A stretch of DNA of 64,000 bases. It comes from Paenibacillus donghaensis. Its GTDB lineage: Bacteria; Bacillota; Bacilli; Paenibacillales; Paenibacillaceae. The notes beneath the pieces were generated by a model. The model saw only the letters and a program-made list of their open reading frames with translations, did not search any database and was not told the origin of the DNA. Position 1 is the stretch's first letter, and every line of letters begins with the position of its first letter. A program made the translations under genes and the position numbers. This document shows, in pieces, positions 41,778-51,588 of this stretch. The stretch lies in the NCBI RefSeq assembly GCF_002192415.1, contig NZ_CP021780.1, positions 5,084,001 through 5,148,000 on the forward strand, written 5' to 3'.

Positions 41778-44033
41778 CTACTTGTCATTCATTTGGGCTA
41801 TAAGTAAATGATTCTCCAAGCCCCTTGGCTCTGCAAACTTAACATTCTTAAATACCTGATTATTGGCCAGTTGCCGCTCAACGCGTAAAGGCAATCGTGA
41901 TTCGGTAATCTCTTTGATTGTTGTTCCTGCACTATCAAGCAGTGTAACTGTCAGTGCAAGTTCGGTCCGGGTTACTTTCAGCTCAAAATCAGGTTCTACC
42001 TCAACCTGTAAGACCTCAAAAGGAGATATATCAATAATTGCCGTGAGTTCAATTCCGTTAAACCCGTAAAGATACGTTTCTTCCGCTGCGGCTTTATAGG
42101 TTACGGTAATTGTTCCGTTTCCAACTTTGACGCGAGACTGTACATCCTTAATTTCCATAGGAATTCGCGGGGCAATCGAAAGGGTGCGATTAATCATGTT
42201 GGGCCGGATACCTAAAAAATATTGATACCAAACACGCAGCTGCTCTGCATTGGACCAGGCTTGCAGGTAAGCACCCGTAAGTTTGGCCCAATTCCGACCT
42301 TCCTGCGGGTAAGCATCCATATTCTCGCTCAGTCCACCGACTACTCCCAGATTCAGCGCTTGCCAGTTCATATTCTTGAACAGTTTATAAGCAGTTTCTT
42401 CCTGCCCGGATTCAATCATACGCTGCATCGCTATACCATTCAGCCAGATCCAAACTGCACCATTGTGGTAGGCTTCATCTTTATGATAATGACTGGTTAA
42501 GTGAAAGGGATGGAAAAATGGATGATTTCGGTCCAACGAAGCAACTCCCCATGGATAAACGAGTTCTTCCCATGCCTTACAAATTACTTTACATTTAAAG
42601 TGATCGTCTTCAATCATGTCCAAGGCAAACAACTGGTTCGGTCGTAGCGAGAATTCCGGCTCATCTTCCGCGTTCAGTCGGTCAGCAAGATAGGGATGCG
42701 TTCGATCCCTAAAATCTTTTTCAAAGTTTCTTTGGAGCTTGTCAGCAATCCTGCTCCATTTCTGAGCGCTGTCGGTGTCGTTCATGTACTCGGCGAAGTA
42801 GACTCCGGCCCGGAGCTGATTGTGCCACAGCGCTTGAATGTCATTGGCCCGGCTGTCTCTGGGGGAGTAGGACTTCAGATTGGCATCGCGCGCATCCATC
42901 CAGGTTTCGTTGTCATCGTGTATTAGGTAGCCTTTATCGTCCACCCAATGCTTAATGGAGCCTTCTATACTGTTCTGCACCGCCGGATAAAGCTCTGCAA
43001 TAATCGCTGTATCCCCCGAGTATTTTACATATTCCTGCAATTGGATAATGAACCGCGGAGTCCCGTCGGTTGTATGATAATCCACATTTTCCAAGGCAAG
43101 GATATTGGGTACTCTGCCGAAATATTTGGAGGTATTATCGGTGTTCTGAAATTTCGCAAAGGACAGCAAGATATGTTTAGCCGTTTCAAATTGTCCCGTT
43201 ACCAATACGGCTCCCGGAAGAGCGATAAATTGGTCTCGTCCCCAATATTCGTTAAACCAGGGAAGACCGGCATAGATTCCGTCTCCCTGCTGTCTGGTTA
43301 CCAACTGGTCCATGGTTATATTCAACCAATTCAAAGATAAAGCGAGTGAATCACTGCTGCTGGTGATATAGGCATTCTCCAGCAAGAAATTCTCCATCCG
43401 CTTAATCCGTTCATTTTTCAAAAGAATGATATTTCGTCTCGTATTCTGAATCAGGTCTGCCGCTTCGGCAGCGTTTTTGCCCACGGCTATATAGAAGCCT
43501 TCCGCTTTGGCATCGGTGTAGACGATTCCATGCTCAACTGCTGCCGGCTGGTTACCTGCCGCACCTACAGCAATAACCCACCCGCCTTCGATTGACTTAA
43601 AAAAAACAATCTCTTCATGAAGGCTCAGAAATCTGATCCGTTCTCCCTTTAATTCAATCCCGATGGTGTTATGAGCACCGGTAAGTCGAATTTCCAGTAC
43701 ATTTTTATAGTCGAACATCCACAGTTCTTCTGCCAAACTTCCATGCCTGCGCAACATTTTATAGGGGTATACGAAGACTTCGCCTTCTTGGTTATCCAGT
43801 TCTAGGTGATCTGCAAATAAGGTATAACCGCTAAAAATTCTACTTTTCGAAATGTTCAATCCCTCAAAATAAGCATGCTCCACATGATTGTTCCGGTGGG
43901 ATTGAGTATAATAATAAGCAGCCTCTTTATTGGTAAAGGAAATTCCACGATTGTCTTCATTAAGAGAGACTATTTTCATTTCATCCAGAATCTTGGATTC
44001 AGGCTCAGCATTCCTTGTTGATCTGTTAGCCAT
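41778..44033 (-). CDS. Glycogen debranching enzyme/amylo-alpha-1,6-glucosidase-like (GH133 type)
   Basis: 751 residues with GGAGG before ATG 44033. The N-terminal half is a beta-sandwich (FTNKEAAYYYTQ). The (alpha/alpha)6 catalytic half carries GDE motifs: GLPWFNEYWGRDQFIALPG near residue 255, DNETWMDARD near 375, FSLRPNQLFAL and a late VGGLSENMDAYP. Family members hydrolyse alpha-1,6 branch glucosyl residues or other alpha-glycosides. It is last in the minus-strand operon with an LplA/B/C importer, suggesting cytoplasmic processing of the imported oligosaccharide. The substrate is not necessarily glycogen. Confidence 0.85.
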   Translation of the reverse strand: MANRSTRNAEPESKILDEMKIVSLNEDNRGISFTNKEAAYYYTQSHRNNHVEHAYFEGLNISKSRIFSGYTLFADHLELDNQEGEVFVYPYKMLRRHGSLAEELWMFDYKNVLEIRLTGAHNTIGIELKGERIRFLSLHEEIVFFKSIEGGWVIAVGAAGNQPAAVEHGIVYTDAKAEGFYIAVGKNAAEAADLIQNTRRNIILLKNERIKRMENFLLENAYITSSSDSLALSLNWLNITMDQLVTRQQGDGIYAGLPWFNEYWGRDQFIALPGAVLVTGQFETAKHILLSFAKFQNTDNTSKYFGRVPNILALENVDYHTTDGTPRFIIQLQEYVKYSGDTAIIAELYPAVQNSIEGSIKHWVDDKGYLIHDDNETWMDARDANLKSYSPRDSRANDIQALWHNQLRAGVYFAEYMNDTDSAQKWSRIADKLQRNFEKDFRDRTHPYLADRLNAEDEPEFSLRPNQLFALDMIEDDHFKCKVICKAWEELVYPWGVASLDRNHPFFHPFHLTSHYHKDEAYHNGAVWIWLNGIAMQRMIESGQEETAYKLFKNMNWQALNLGVVGGLSENMDAYPQEGRNWAKLTGAYLQAWSNAEQLRVWYQYFLGIRPNMINRTLSIAPRIPMEIKDVQSRVKVGNGTITVTYKAAAEETYLYGFNGIELTAIIDISPFEVLQVEVEPDFELKVTRTELALTVTLLDSAGTTIKEITESRLPLRVERQLANNQVFKNVKFAEPRGLENHLLIAQMNDK

Positions 44034-44104
44034 TGCTTACCTCCGAAGTGAAATTTTCATCTAATTAATTTTCTAAAAGAATTATAGAATGATGACTCTA
44101 TACA

Positions 44105-44992
44105 TCACTCTTTAAGAGAACCTACTACAATTCCTGTAACAAAATATTTTTGCATAAAAGGGTAAATTAAGAGCAGCGGCAATGTTGAGACAACGATTTT
44201 GGCGGCATTTAGCGTTCGGTTCGAAATTTTGGCGTATTCGATCAGCTTTTGCGGATCGGTTATATTTTGCGCGTCTATGCTGAGCTGCTGGATATAAGTC
44301 TGCAACGGATAGTTTGACGTTTTGTTAATATAGACCAGAGCCCCGAAATAATCATTCCAATGCCCAACAATCGTGAACAGCGTTACTGTAGCAATTGTAG
44401 GCAACACCACAGGCACGTATATGGTTGAGAGAATTCTCCACTGCGAAGCCCCATCAATGGTTGCAGCTTCCTCCAAGGATTTGGGCACGGCCCGGAACGC
44501 GTTCATCAATAGAATGACATTCCCGACCGCCACGGCTCCCGGCAGAATCAGAGCCCAGATAGAATCCAGTAGATGAAGCCCTTTGACTACCATAAAGGTT
44601 GGAATTAGACCCCCGGAGAACAGCATGGCGATAATCACAATATTCATGTACACCTTCTGTGCCCGGAATTGTTTTGAGCTTTTGGATAACGGATAAGCGG
44701 CCAGAATCATCAGGCTCATGTTGACGATCAAACCAAGGCCAACCCGCTCTACCGAAATCATAAATGAGCGCCAAAACTGGCTGTCCGAGAGTAGCTTCTC
44801 ATAGGAACTGAACGTAGGATGCACCGGAAAAATACTTACCATGTTTGCAGAAACCGCCGCGTTGTCACTGAACGAAATGGCAACCAGATTAATTAAAGGG
44901 ATCAGGCAGGACAAAGTGAAAGCTAACAGCAATATCCAGATCACGCTGTCCGCAATTCGGCTTTTTATGGAATGCGCGTAAATGGAAAACAC
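44105..44992 (-). CDS. Carbohydrate ABC transporter permease (LplC/YtcP type)
   Basis: About 290 residues, six membrane segments, coupling motif EEAATIDGASQWRIL. The gene follows the LplB stop by only 8 nt. Start is uncertain: GTG 44992 is contiguous with the Shine-Dalgarno GGGAGG, whereas ATT at 44983 has ideal 8-nt spacing. No ATG is available before SRIADSVIW. Membrane component of the second importer. Confidence 0.88.
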   Translation of the reverse strand: MFSIYAHSIKSRIADSVIWILLLAFTLSCLIPLINLVAISFSDNAAVSANMVSIFPVHPTFSSYEKLLSDSQFWRSFMISVERVGLGLIVNMSLMILAAYPLSKSSKQFRAQKVYMNIVIIAMLFSGGLIPTFMVVKGLHLLDSIWALILPGAVAVGNVILLMNAFRAVPKSLEEAATIDGASQWRILSTIYVPVVLPTIATVTLFTIVGHWNDYFGALVYINKTSNYPLQTYIQQLSIDAQNITDPQKLIEYAKISNRTLNAAKIVVSTLPLLLIYPFMQKYFVTGIVVGSLKE

Positions 44993-45000
44993 CTCCCTCT

Positions 45001-45891
45001 TTAGAAAATTCGATAATCTGTAAACTTCTGAGCTAGCTTATTGGCAGAAAGAATGAGGACGATTCCGACAACAGACCGCAAGAGCCCGATGGCTGTACCC
45101 AAGCTGTATTGTCTCTCCACTAAGCCTACCCGGTATACATAAGTGTCAATAATATCGGAAGTTGCGTAAACCAAGGGATTATAAAGATTGAAAATTTGGT
45201 CAAAACCGGCATTGAGTACATTGGGCAAATTTAAAGTCGTCACAAGTAATATGGTAGGCATCAAGCCGGGCAAGGTCACATACCACAGTTGTTTAAAACG
45301 ATTGGCTCCGTCGATGGAAGACGCCTCATAAAGTCCCGGATCAATAGCCGTCAATGAGGCTAAGTATATGATGGAGCCATACCCAAACCCTTTCCACACA
45401 TCAGTCAGCACCAGCATAGGTCTAAACCAATGATTGCTGGCCATAAACAAGATAGGATCAATGCCAAGCCATCCCAATAATGCGTTGACCGGACCTTCGT
45501 ACGAAAAAATATTCATCACGACTGTAGCCAATACGGCCCAGGAAAGAAAATTAGGCAAATAAACAACGGTCTGCATAAACTTTTTGGCAAACCGTACGCG
45601 GATTTCATTTAACAATAAGGCGAATACAATCGAAACAAAGGTTCCCACAATAATTTTCCATATGGCAATTACCATGGTGTTGATTAAAATCTGCCTGCTG
45701 TCGGGAATTTGAAACATAAACTTGAAATTATCAAGTCCCACCCATGGCGATCCGCTGATACCTTTGGCCGGAATGTAATTTTGAAAAGCCATTACGATGC
45801 CGAACATCGGAATGAAGGAGAAAATAATCAAGAATACCATACTCGGTGCGAGCATAAGGTGGAACGCAGTTTGGTCTTTTTTATTTTTCAT
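45001..45891 (-). CDS. Carbohydrate ABC transporter permease (LplB type)
   Basis: 296 residues from ATG 45891 (a TTG one codon upstream is also in frame). Six membrane segments, PMFGIVMAFQNYIP near the N terminus and the coupling motif YEASSIDGANRF; ends TDYRIF. It is intact, unlike its homologue at 16.5-17.4 kb. It sits between the binding protein and LplC genes. Confidence 0.92.
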   Translation of the reverse strand: MKNKKDQTAFHLMLAPSMVFLIIFSFIPMFGIVMAFQNYIPAKGISGSPWVGLDNFKFMFQIPDSRQILINTMVIAIWKIIVGTFVSIVFALLLNEIRVRFAKKFMQTVVYLPNFLSWAVLATVVMNIFSYEGPVNALLGWLGIDPILFMASNHWFRPMLVLTDVWKGFGYGSIIYLASLTAIDPGLYEASSIDGANRFKQLWYVTLPGLMPTILLVTTLNLPNVLNAGFDQIFNLYNPLVYATSDIIDTYVYRVGLVERQYSLGTAIGLLRSVVGIVLILSANKLAQKFTDYRIF

Positions 45892-45912
45892 CAAGAATCA
45901 TCTCTTTCAGCA

Positions 45913-47628
45913 TCATTTGGAGGTGAGTGCTTCGTTGACTTCCTTTGTAATCGCATCGCCGCCGGTTTTTCCCCAACTGCTCACAAAACTATCAAATGCA
46001 TCGGGGGTTTGCTCTCCGGTAATGATCTTCAAATACATTTCAAGCTCCATTTTCGTCAATGTCGGCCACTTCAGCGCCATGGAAGGCGTTGTTCCAAAAA
46101 AGATAGGGTTAATCTCCTTAACCTTTGAATTCTTGACCAGGTTGGCAGTTGTGATGCTCGAAGTATACCCAGCCCACGCGGTCGAGTCCGGCTTCTCTCC
46201 GTTGTTTACACTGTCCAGATATTTCTTGTAAGAGCGATAGGAGTTCTTATCAATGTTGCTGAGCAATTTGCTGCTGTCACCAGTCTTTAGCGCATCCTCA
46301 TAAATCCCGACATTACGGTAAAATGCATCATAGTAATCGATATTCATGGCCAGCGGAGAGCCTCCGATATTATTGCTGCTGTAGTCCTCAAACTCCTTCA
46401 AAACGGTTGTGTCCTTTTCCAGATAACGTTGGTAATCAAACTGAAGGCTGGCCATTTTTACAGCAACTTCCGGATGCTCGAACCCCTTCCGAACCACAAG
46501 GTAACTGCTCGAAGGATTGCCGGTGAACATCGTAACTGAGCCATCCTCCGATTGCGGAGCCACATAAGAAACCCACTTGGCATTCGGGTTCAGTTTAAGC
46601 GTATCCGCCACCGTCCAGCTTCCCCACCAGTTGTCCATGAACGAACCGCTCTTTCCGCTGGTAAGCAGCGCCTTTCGGTCGTCGGATGTTCGCACGGCGA
46701 ATTGTCGGTCAATCAATCCCTTTTTGTATATATCCGCCAGCTTTGCAAGGGCAGGTTTCATTTCAGGCTGCACGGAACCATAAGCCGCCTTGCCGCTTCC
46801 ATCCTTAATCCACTGTTTCGGGAAGGCGCCATACAGCGCAAAAATGTTGTTCAATTCATATGGCCCCCCGGATATTCCGGCGACATTTTCATTGTCGACC
46901 ACAAGACCGACCGTTTTTCCGGCTCCATTGCCGCCGGGATCTTTCTCTACAAATTGAGTAATAATATTTTCTACATCATCCATCGTTTTGGGCTCGGAGA
47001 GGCCCAGTTTGTCCATCCAGTCTTTACGCAACCAAAGCACACCCGGGCCGTGTGAAATTTCGGTAGTTGGCAGCGCCATTATTTTGCCGTCAAACCTGGC
47101 GGTCTCCAGAACACGGCCATCATAGGAATCGTAAATCTCCTTGATTCGGTCGCTGGCACAGTTTTTATAGGCATCCGTCAAATCCGCAATCAGATCGTTA
47201 TCATAGAGCTGTTGTAGGGTGGTCTGGTCGGGAACCACCATGATGTCGGGAATAGTGCCCCCTACAATGGCCATCGAAACCTTTTGAACATAATCCGTGC
47301 CGTCATTCGCTTCAAATGCAACTTTGTTTTGCACGTTGAGTTTATTTTTAAAATATCTTGTCCAAGCATTGTTGGTAGAATTATCTCCCTCATAAGATGT
47401 CCCCGCAAGCGACGTATAGCTAGTCGCTGTCTCTCCAACCGTATAGTTAACGGTTTCAGGATAGGCTTCAAAAGGTGTCGTCATGGCTTTCTTCCATGCC
47501 GGATCATTCAAATTGACCGCAGAATCTTGGGTGGTATTGTTGTTATTGGAGTTTTGACAGCCTGCGAGAGAAGCAGCTAAAAGCGCTGTCAACAAGATAG
47601 AAGCAGACTTTTTAATTTTCGATTTCAT
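45913..47628 (-). CDS. Extracellular oligosaccharide-binding lipoprotein (LplA/LipO type)
   Basis: 571 residues from ATG 47628, preceded by AAGGGGG. Lipobox AASLAGC with Cys near residue 24, then an Asn-rich linker. Long LplA-type fold: VLWLRKDWMDKLGL, GSFMDNWWGSW, FGTTPSMALKW. First gene of the second importer operon, divergent from the response regulator. Ligand unknown; the GH133-type enzyme suggests an alpha-glucan or related oligosaccharide. Confidence 0.92.
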   Translation of the reverse strand: MKSKIKKSASILLTALLAASLAGCQNSNNNNTTQDSAVNLNDPAWKKAMTTPFEAYPETVNYTVGETATSYTSLAGTSYEGDNSTNNAWTRYFKNKLNVQNKVAFEANDGTDYVQKVSMAIVGGTIPDIMVVPDQTTLQQLYDNDLIADLTDAYKNCASDRIKEIYDSYDGRVLETARFDGKIMALPTTEISHGPGVLWLRKDWMDKLGLSEPKTMDDVENIITQFVEKDPGGNGAGKTVGLVVDNENVAGISGGPYELNNIFALYGAFPKQWIKDGSGKAAYGSVQPEMKPALAKLADIYKKGLIDRQFAVRTSDDRKALLTSGKSGSFMDNWWGSWTVADTLKLNPNAKWVSYVAPQSEDGSVTMFTGNPSSSYLVVRKGFEHPEVAVKMASLQFDYQRYLEKDTTVLKEFEDYSSNNIGGSPLAMNIDYYDAFYRNVGIYEDALKTGDSSKLLSNIDKNSYRSYKKYLDSVNNGEKPDSTAWAGYTSSITTANLVKNSKVKEINPIFFGTTPSMALKWPTLTKMELEMYLKIITGEQTPDAFDSFVSSWGKTGGDAITKEVNEALTSK

Positions 47629-47771
47629 TACATAAACCCCCTTAATTATAAGAACGGAATCCATATTCTATTGCATCTTTATTGTAGAACTATGGCCATT
47701 TAACCGTAAACGCAAATAAATTCCGTTTTACACAAATATATAACTCACTTTAAGCAACTTGTTTTGCCCGC

Positions 47772-47787
47772 TAAATGAATTCATTTA
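47772..47787. promoter_or_regulatory. Perfect 16-bp palindrome in divergent promoter region
   Basis: TAAATGAATTCATTTA lies between the binding-protein operon and the response-regulator gene, close to a TACAAT box (about 47796). It is a candidate operator for the local regulator. Confidence 0.45.
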
Positions 47788-47851
47788 AAACATGGTACAA
47801 TCAAAATGAATTGCTGCGTTTGGCATACTGCGCTTGGAGAGGACGACCGAA

Positions 47852-49372
47852 ATGTTAAGCATATTAGTAGTAGATGACCAAAGGGAAGAACGGGAGGGTA
47901 TTGAATTTCTCATTCATGAACTGGGGTTTCCCCTCCATGTCGAAACGGCGGAAAACGGACGAAAAGCTCTCGATTATTTAGAGCAAAAATCCGTAGATAT
48001 CCTCTTTACTGATGTTAGAATGCCATTAATGGATGGACTGCAGCTTTCAAAAAAAGCTTTAAGCCTTCAATCCCAATTGAAAGTTATTCTGTTCAGCGGC
48101 TTCGCCGAATTTGAATATGCAAAAACGGCCATCTCCCTCGGCGTTTCTGAATATCTCCTCAAACCGATCAATGTTGAAGCATTTCAAAATTCCATGCAAA
48201 AAGTAATTGATCAGTTAACGGAGCAAAAACAGGAAAATGTCGCTTCGCAAATTAAACAAGGTTTTGTTAAGAAACATGTGCTTTTTAATCTGGTTAACGG
48301 CTTGGGAATGCCGTCCCCAATGAAGGATGTTTCTTTCGGTCTACCCAATCATTATCATGGAATGGTTTTGATGGAATTTGAAAAGAATTTTTTTGAGAAT
48401 GTCGAACCGGATTTCGAGGAATTTATCTTGTCTTTGTTAGAGGGGCAGATTGATTACTTAAATCTAAATGATTGTCAAAGTCTGCTGCTGTTCTCCCAGC
48501 TTCAATCATGGTCTTTCTATTCAGTCCATGAATTAGGCATGCATATACGAGACAGCATACTAAAGAAATATAAAGTGAATTGCTACCTTGCTATTAATGA
48601 TGAAATCACCATGTTACCGGATCTTTCGACGGCTCTGATTCAATTAGATCAACTGATGGAATACCGATTCTTCTCACCGGATTATTTTGTATTTGATGTC
48701 AAAAAAGATTTTTATTTTTCTGATGATAGGCTCCCCGAACTATCAGATAATGATTTAGTAAACAAAATCAGAAGTGATTTGATGGATAGGGATTTTTTTA
48801 GTCTTAGAGCCAATACAGATTTATTGTATCAAAAATATGCGAAGCAGCCTCAATTCTCTCAATTATATGTCAAGTATATGTTTTCCTCTTTGTATCAGGA
48901 AATTATGACTTATTCAGCACCTATCACTGAAATAGAGTTGAGTCGAGAAATCGAAAAACTATACAAATCAGAAGAATTAAAGGAAATAAAAGAAATCATA
49001 TTTGAAGGTATTGCTCGTCTTGAACAAGAGTACAGCCGTTCGGAATTTTTAAATCGAGATATTGCCTCTGTAAAGCAGTACATCGAGGATCATTATGGCG
49101 AGGATTTGAGTTTGGATCTTCTTGCTGCAAAGGTACATTTGTCTCCTCATTATTTAAGTTCAATTTTTAAGAAAAATACGGGTTACGGATTAAACAAGTA
49201 TATTAAAAACGTTCGTATGAAAATAGCGAAAGAATTGCTGATGCAGACACATCTAAAAGTATCGGACATTTGCTATAAAGTGGGATTCCAAAACGTTTCT
49301 TATTTTTGCCAAAATTTCAGAGATTTTTTCGGGCAAACTCCTGAGAAATTCCGACAGCTGAATCAGAAATAA
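47852..49372 (+). CDS. Response regulator with AraC-type output, YesN-like
   Basis: 506 residues from ATG 47852 (MLSILVVDD), with GGAGAGG upstream; six upstream in-frame codons are not needed. Receiver acidic pair D8/D9, phosphoacceptor D54 (LFTDVRMP), Lys near 105 (LLKPI). C-terminal AraC domain LDLLAAKVHLSPHYLSSIFKK and ICYKVGFQNVSYFCQNF. Here the regulator precedes its kinase, the reverse of the 17.6-kb pair. Confidence 0.92.
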   Translation: MLSILVVDDQREEREGIEFLIHELGFPLHVETAENGRKALDYLEQKSVDILFTDVRMPLMDGLQLSKKALSLQSQLKVILFSGFAEFEYAKTAISLGVSEYLLKPINVEAFQNSMQKVIDQLTEQKQENVASQIKQGFVKKHVLFNLVNGLGMPSPMKDVSFGLPNHYHGMVLMEFEKNFFENVEPDFEEFILSLLEGQIDYLNLNDCQSLLLFSQLQSWSFYSVHELGMHIRDSILKKYKVNCYLAINDEITMLPDLSTALIQLDQLMEYRFFSPDYFVFDVKKDFYFSDDRLPELSDNDLVNKIRSDLMDRDFFSLRANTDLLYQKYAKQPQFSQLYVKYMFSSLYQEIMTYSAPITEIELSREIEKLYKSEELKEIKEIIFEGIARLEQEYSRSEFLNRDIASVKQYIEDHYGEDLSLDLLAAKVHLSPHYLSSIFKKNTGYGLNKYIKNVRMKIAKELLMQTHLKVSDICYKVGFQNVSYFCQNFRDFFGQTPEKFRQLNQK

Positions 49373-49395
49373 TATCAACTTGGGAGAGGAATAGC

Positions 49396-51111
49396 ATGCA
49401 GATATGGCGGGCTTTTAAACAGAGAATCGGTGACTTTCGATTTCAAACCAAAATAAAGCTTTCTTTTTTACTGGTAAGTATGATTCCTGTGATTGTTCTC
49501 GGAAGTTTTTGCTTCTCGAAAACCAGGTCACTCTTAGTGCAGCAATCAAAAGCCGATCTAAATGCCACATTAACTCAAAGTGTCTTAGCTGTAAACAATC
49601 TACTAGATGTTTATAATAAATTAATGAACTTTCTGAGCTTCAATCAAGAAATTATAAATGCCGCGAACAACACTTATACCAGTCAATATGAAATGTATGA
49701 TCAGTTAACTAACGTAATCGATCAAAACTTCTATATCGCACGTTACTTGAATCCTGGTGTAGAACAAATCACGCTTTATACTGGGACTAATTTACCTCAA
49801 CACGGAAACACCGTAATCCCTATAGATGAAATAAGGAGAACCTCCTGGTACCCGAATATAATGAAATCGGTTGATGTTCTTTGGTCTGCCAGTGAAAAAA
49901 ACATATATAGTGTCCGCAGAATCCTTAGCACGAAACAAAGAAATCCCAAAGATAATATTCTATTTGCACGGGTTAACTATGATAAACTATTCACAACTTT
50001 TGAGCCCCTCCAATCTCACGGCTCGGAGATTATTATATTGGACTCAAGCGGAAATACCGTCTATTCCTCGAGAGCTAACCGTGAAAATCCGGATATTCCG
50101 GTTACCGCTAAGACAGCCGATAGGTTGCATTGGCATGGAGAGAGCTACACCGTCTTGTCTTCTACTGTCCCGCTTGCGGGATGGAACGTATATTTATATA
50201 AGCCGACAAGTCTAATCACAAAGTCCGCATGGTGGATTGCCTTGATCGTCCTGTTGATGATTGCCGCCTGCATCGCGGCAGTTGTGGTGGCGGGCACTCT
50301 CTTTTCTCGTAGAATTATGTTGCCTATTCATCGACTGCATAAAAGCATGAAGCTTGTTGGAGAAGGGAATTTGGAAATTAAAGTCTCTAGCGAGTCTAAA
50401 GATGAAATTGGTGATCTGATCAGAGGATTTGGAAATATGGTGGGGAAAACCAAGACTCTTATTGATACTGTGTATGTGGCAGAAATCGCACGCAAGGAAT
50501 ATGAGATGAAAGCTCTGCAGGCGCAAATCAACCCTCATTTCCTTTACAATTCCCTCTCTTTAATTAATTGGAGAGCACTGCGAATCCATGCGACGGATAT
50601 TAGTGAAATGGCACAGCTTTTATCAACATTTTATCGTACTACTCTCAATAAGGGAGAGAATCTTATATTGGTTTCGGATGAAATTCTTAATGTGCAGTCC
50701 TATATTAATATCCAATTGATTATGCACAACAACAATTTCAAAGTGGACTATCAGATTGATGATTCCATTCTTTCTTGCCTTATGCCCAATTTGATGCTCC
50801 AACCTTTAGTCGAAAATGCGATCATTCATGGAATTGAAAACCGTGAAGACGGTGATGGAATAATACATCTCTCAGCCAAGAAAGAAGAGCAAAGTATGGT
50901 TCTACAGATAACTGACAATGGGGTTGGAGTGGAGCAAGAGCGGCTTGTTCTTTTGCTTAAATCTCAATCTAAAGGTTATGGACTTAAAAATGTAAATGAT
51001 CGAGCGATTCTAATGTACGGCGAACAGTATGGACTGACGATCAATAGTGTTGTCGGAGAAGGGACTCAAGTTACACTCAAAATTCCTTATGTAGAACTTA
51101 AAGTAGACTAA
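49396..51111 (+). CDS. Sensor histidine kinase, YesM-like
   Basis: 571 residues with GGAGAGG before ATG 49396. Membrane segments near 24-44 and 277-297 flank an extracellular dCache-like sensor, then HAMP. QAQINPHFLYNSLSL places the phospho-His near 380. ATPase motifs LMLQPLVENAIIHGI, DNGVGV and KGYGLKNVN. It forms a pair with the response regulator 23 bp upstream and probably senses the substrate of the adjacent importer. Confidence 0.92.
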   Translation: MQIWRAFKQRIGDFRFQTKIKLSFLLVSMIPVIVLGSFCFSKTRSLLVQQSKADLNATLTQSVLAVNNLLDVYNKLMNFLSFNQEIINAANNTYTSQYEMYDQLTNVIDQNFYIARYLNPGVEQITLYTGTNLPQHGNTVIPIDEIRRTSWYPNIMKSVDVLWSASEKNIYSVRRILSTKQRNPKDNILFARVNYDKLFTTFEPLQSHGSEIIILDSSGNTVYSSRANRENPDIPVTAKTADRLHWHGESYTVLSSTVPLAGWNVYLYKPTSLITKSAWWIALIVLLMIAACIAAVVVAGTLFSRRIMLPIHRLHKSMKLVGEGNLEIKVSSESKDEIGDLIRGFGNMVGKTKTLIDTVYVAEIARKEYEMKALQAQINPHFLYNSLSLINWRALRIHATDISEMAQLLSTFYRTTLNKGENLILVSDEILNVQSYINIQLIMHNNNFKVDYQIDDSILSCLMPNLMLQPLVENAIIHGIENREDGDGIIHLSAKKEEQSMVLQITDNGVGVEQERLVLLLKSQSKGYGLKNVNDRAILMYGEQYGLTINSVVGEGTQVTLKIPYVELKVD

Positions 51112-51272
51112 AGGGCGCTATGTTTGCCGCGTAGAAGTCACCGTCCATATCCACGTTCAGTTCCAGTGCAGTTCTTCCCACTGGAATGTTGATTTCCGAG
51201 AGCTGGCTCCATGGCTCAGCAGGCTTTGACAGTTCAGCCGCTCCTTTTCAGACACCATAAGAAATCCCAAAC

Positions 51273-51377
51273 ACAGCAAAAAACCCTTACTACGTAAGGG
51301 TTCTTGAGAAGTGGGCCCTACAGGACTCGAACCTGTGACCAATCGGTTATGAGCCGACCGCTCTAACCAACTGAGCT
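51273..51377. repeat. 105-bp direct repeat, right copy (tRNA-Ile2 3' region)
   Basis: Right partner of 40839-40943. Includes the terminator AACCCTTAC/GTAAGGGTT and all but the 5' end of the intact tRNA-Ile2. Confidence 0.9.
51282..51302 (-). terminator. Terminator of the tRNA operon
   Basis: AACCCTTAC/GTAAGGGTT stem followed on the minus strand by TTTTTG, 10 nt past the tRNA-Ile2 3' end. Confidence 0.85.
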
Positions 51378-51385
51378 AAGGGCCC
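51312..51385 (-). tRNA. tRNA with anticodon CAT, best read as tRNA-Ile2 (lysidine type)
   Basis: 74-nt tRNA: acceptor GGGCCCT/AGGGCCC, D arm AGCTCAGTTGGTTAGAGC, anticodon loop CTCATAA, T arm ACAGGTTCGAGTCCTGT, discriminator A, CCA not encoded. The body resembles the Bacillus CAT tRNA that reads AUA after lysidine modification, rather than elongator Met. Confidence 0.9.
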
Positions 51386-51425
51386 GGATCTAAACTATCC
51401 GAATATACAATGGCTGCTTAAGAAT

Positions 51426-51506
<81 letters not shown>

Positions 51507-51588
51507 TCAGTAAACATATTCAAACAGCGACAATAAATAATATACAGCACTTTCCCTGTTTAAGTCAAGGATGAATTAGCAAATCTTC

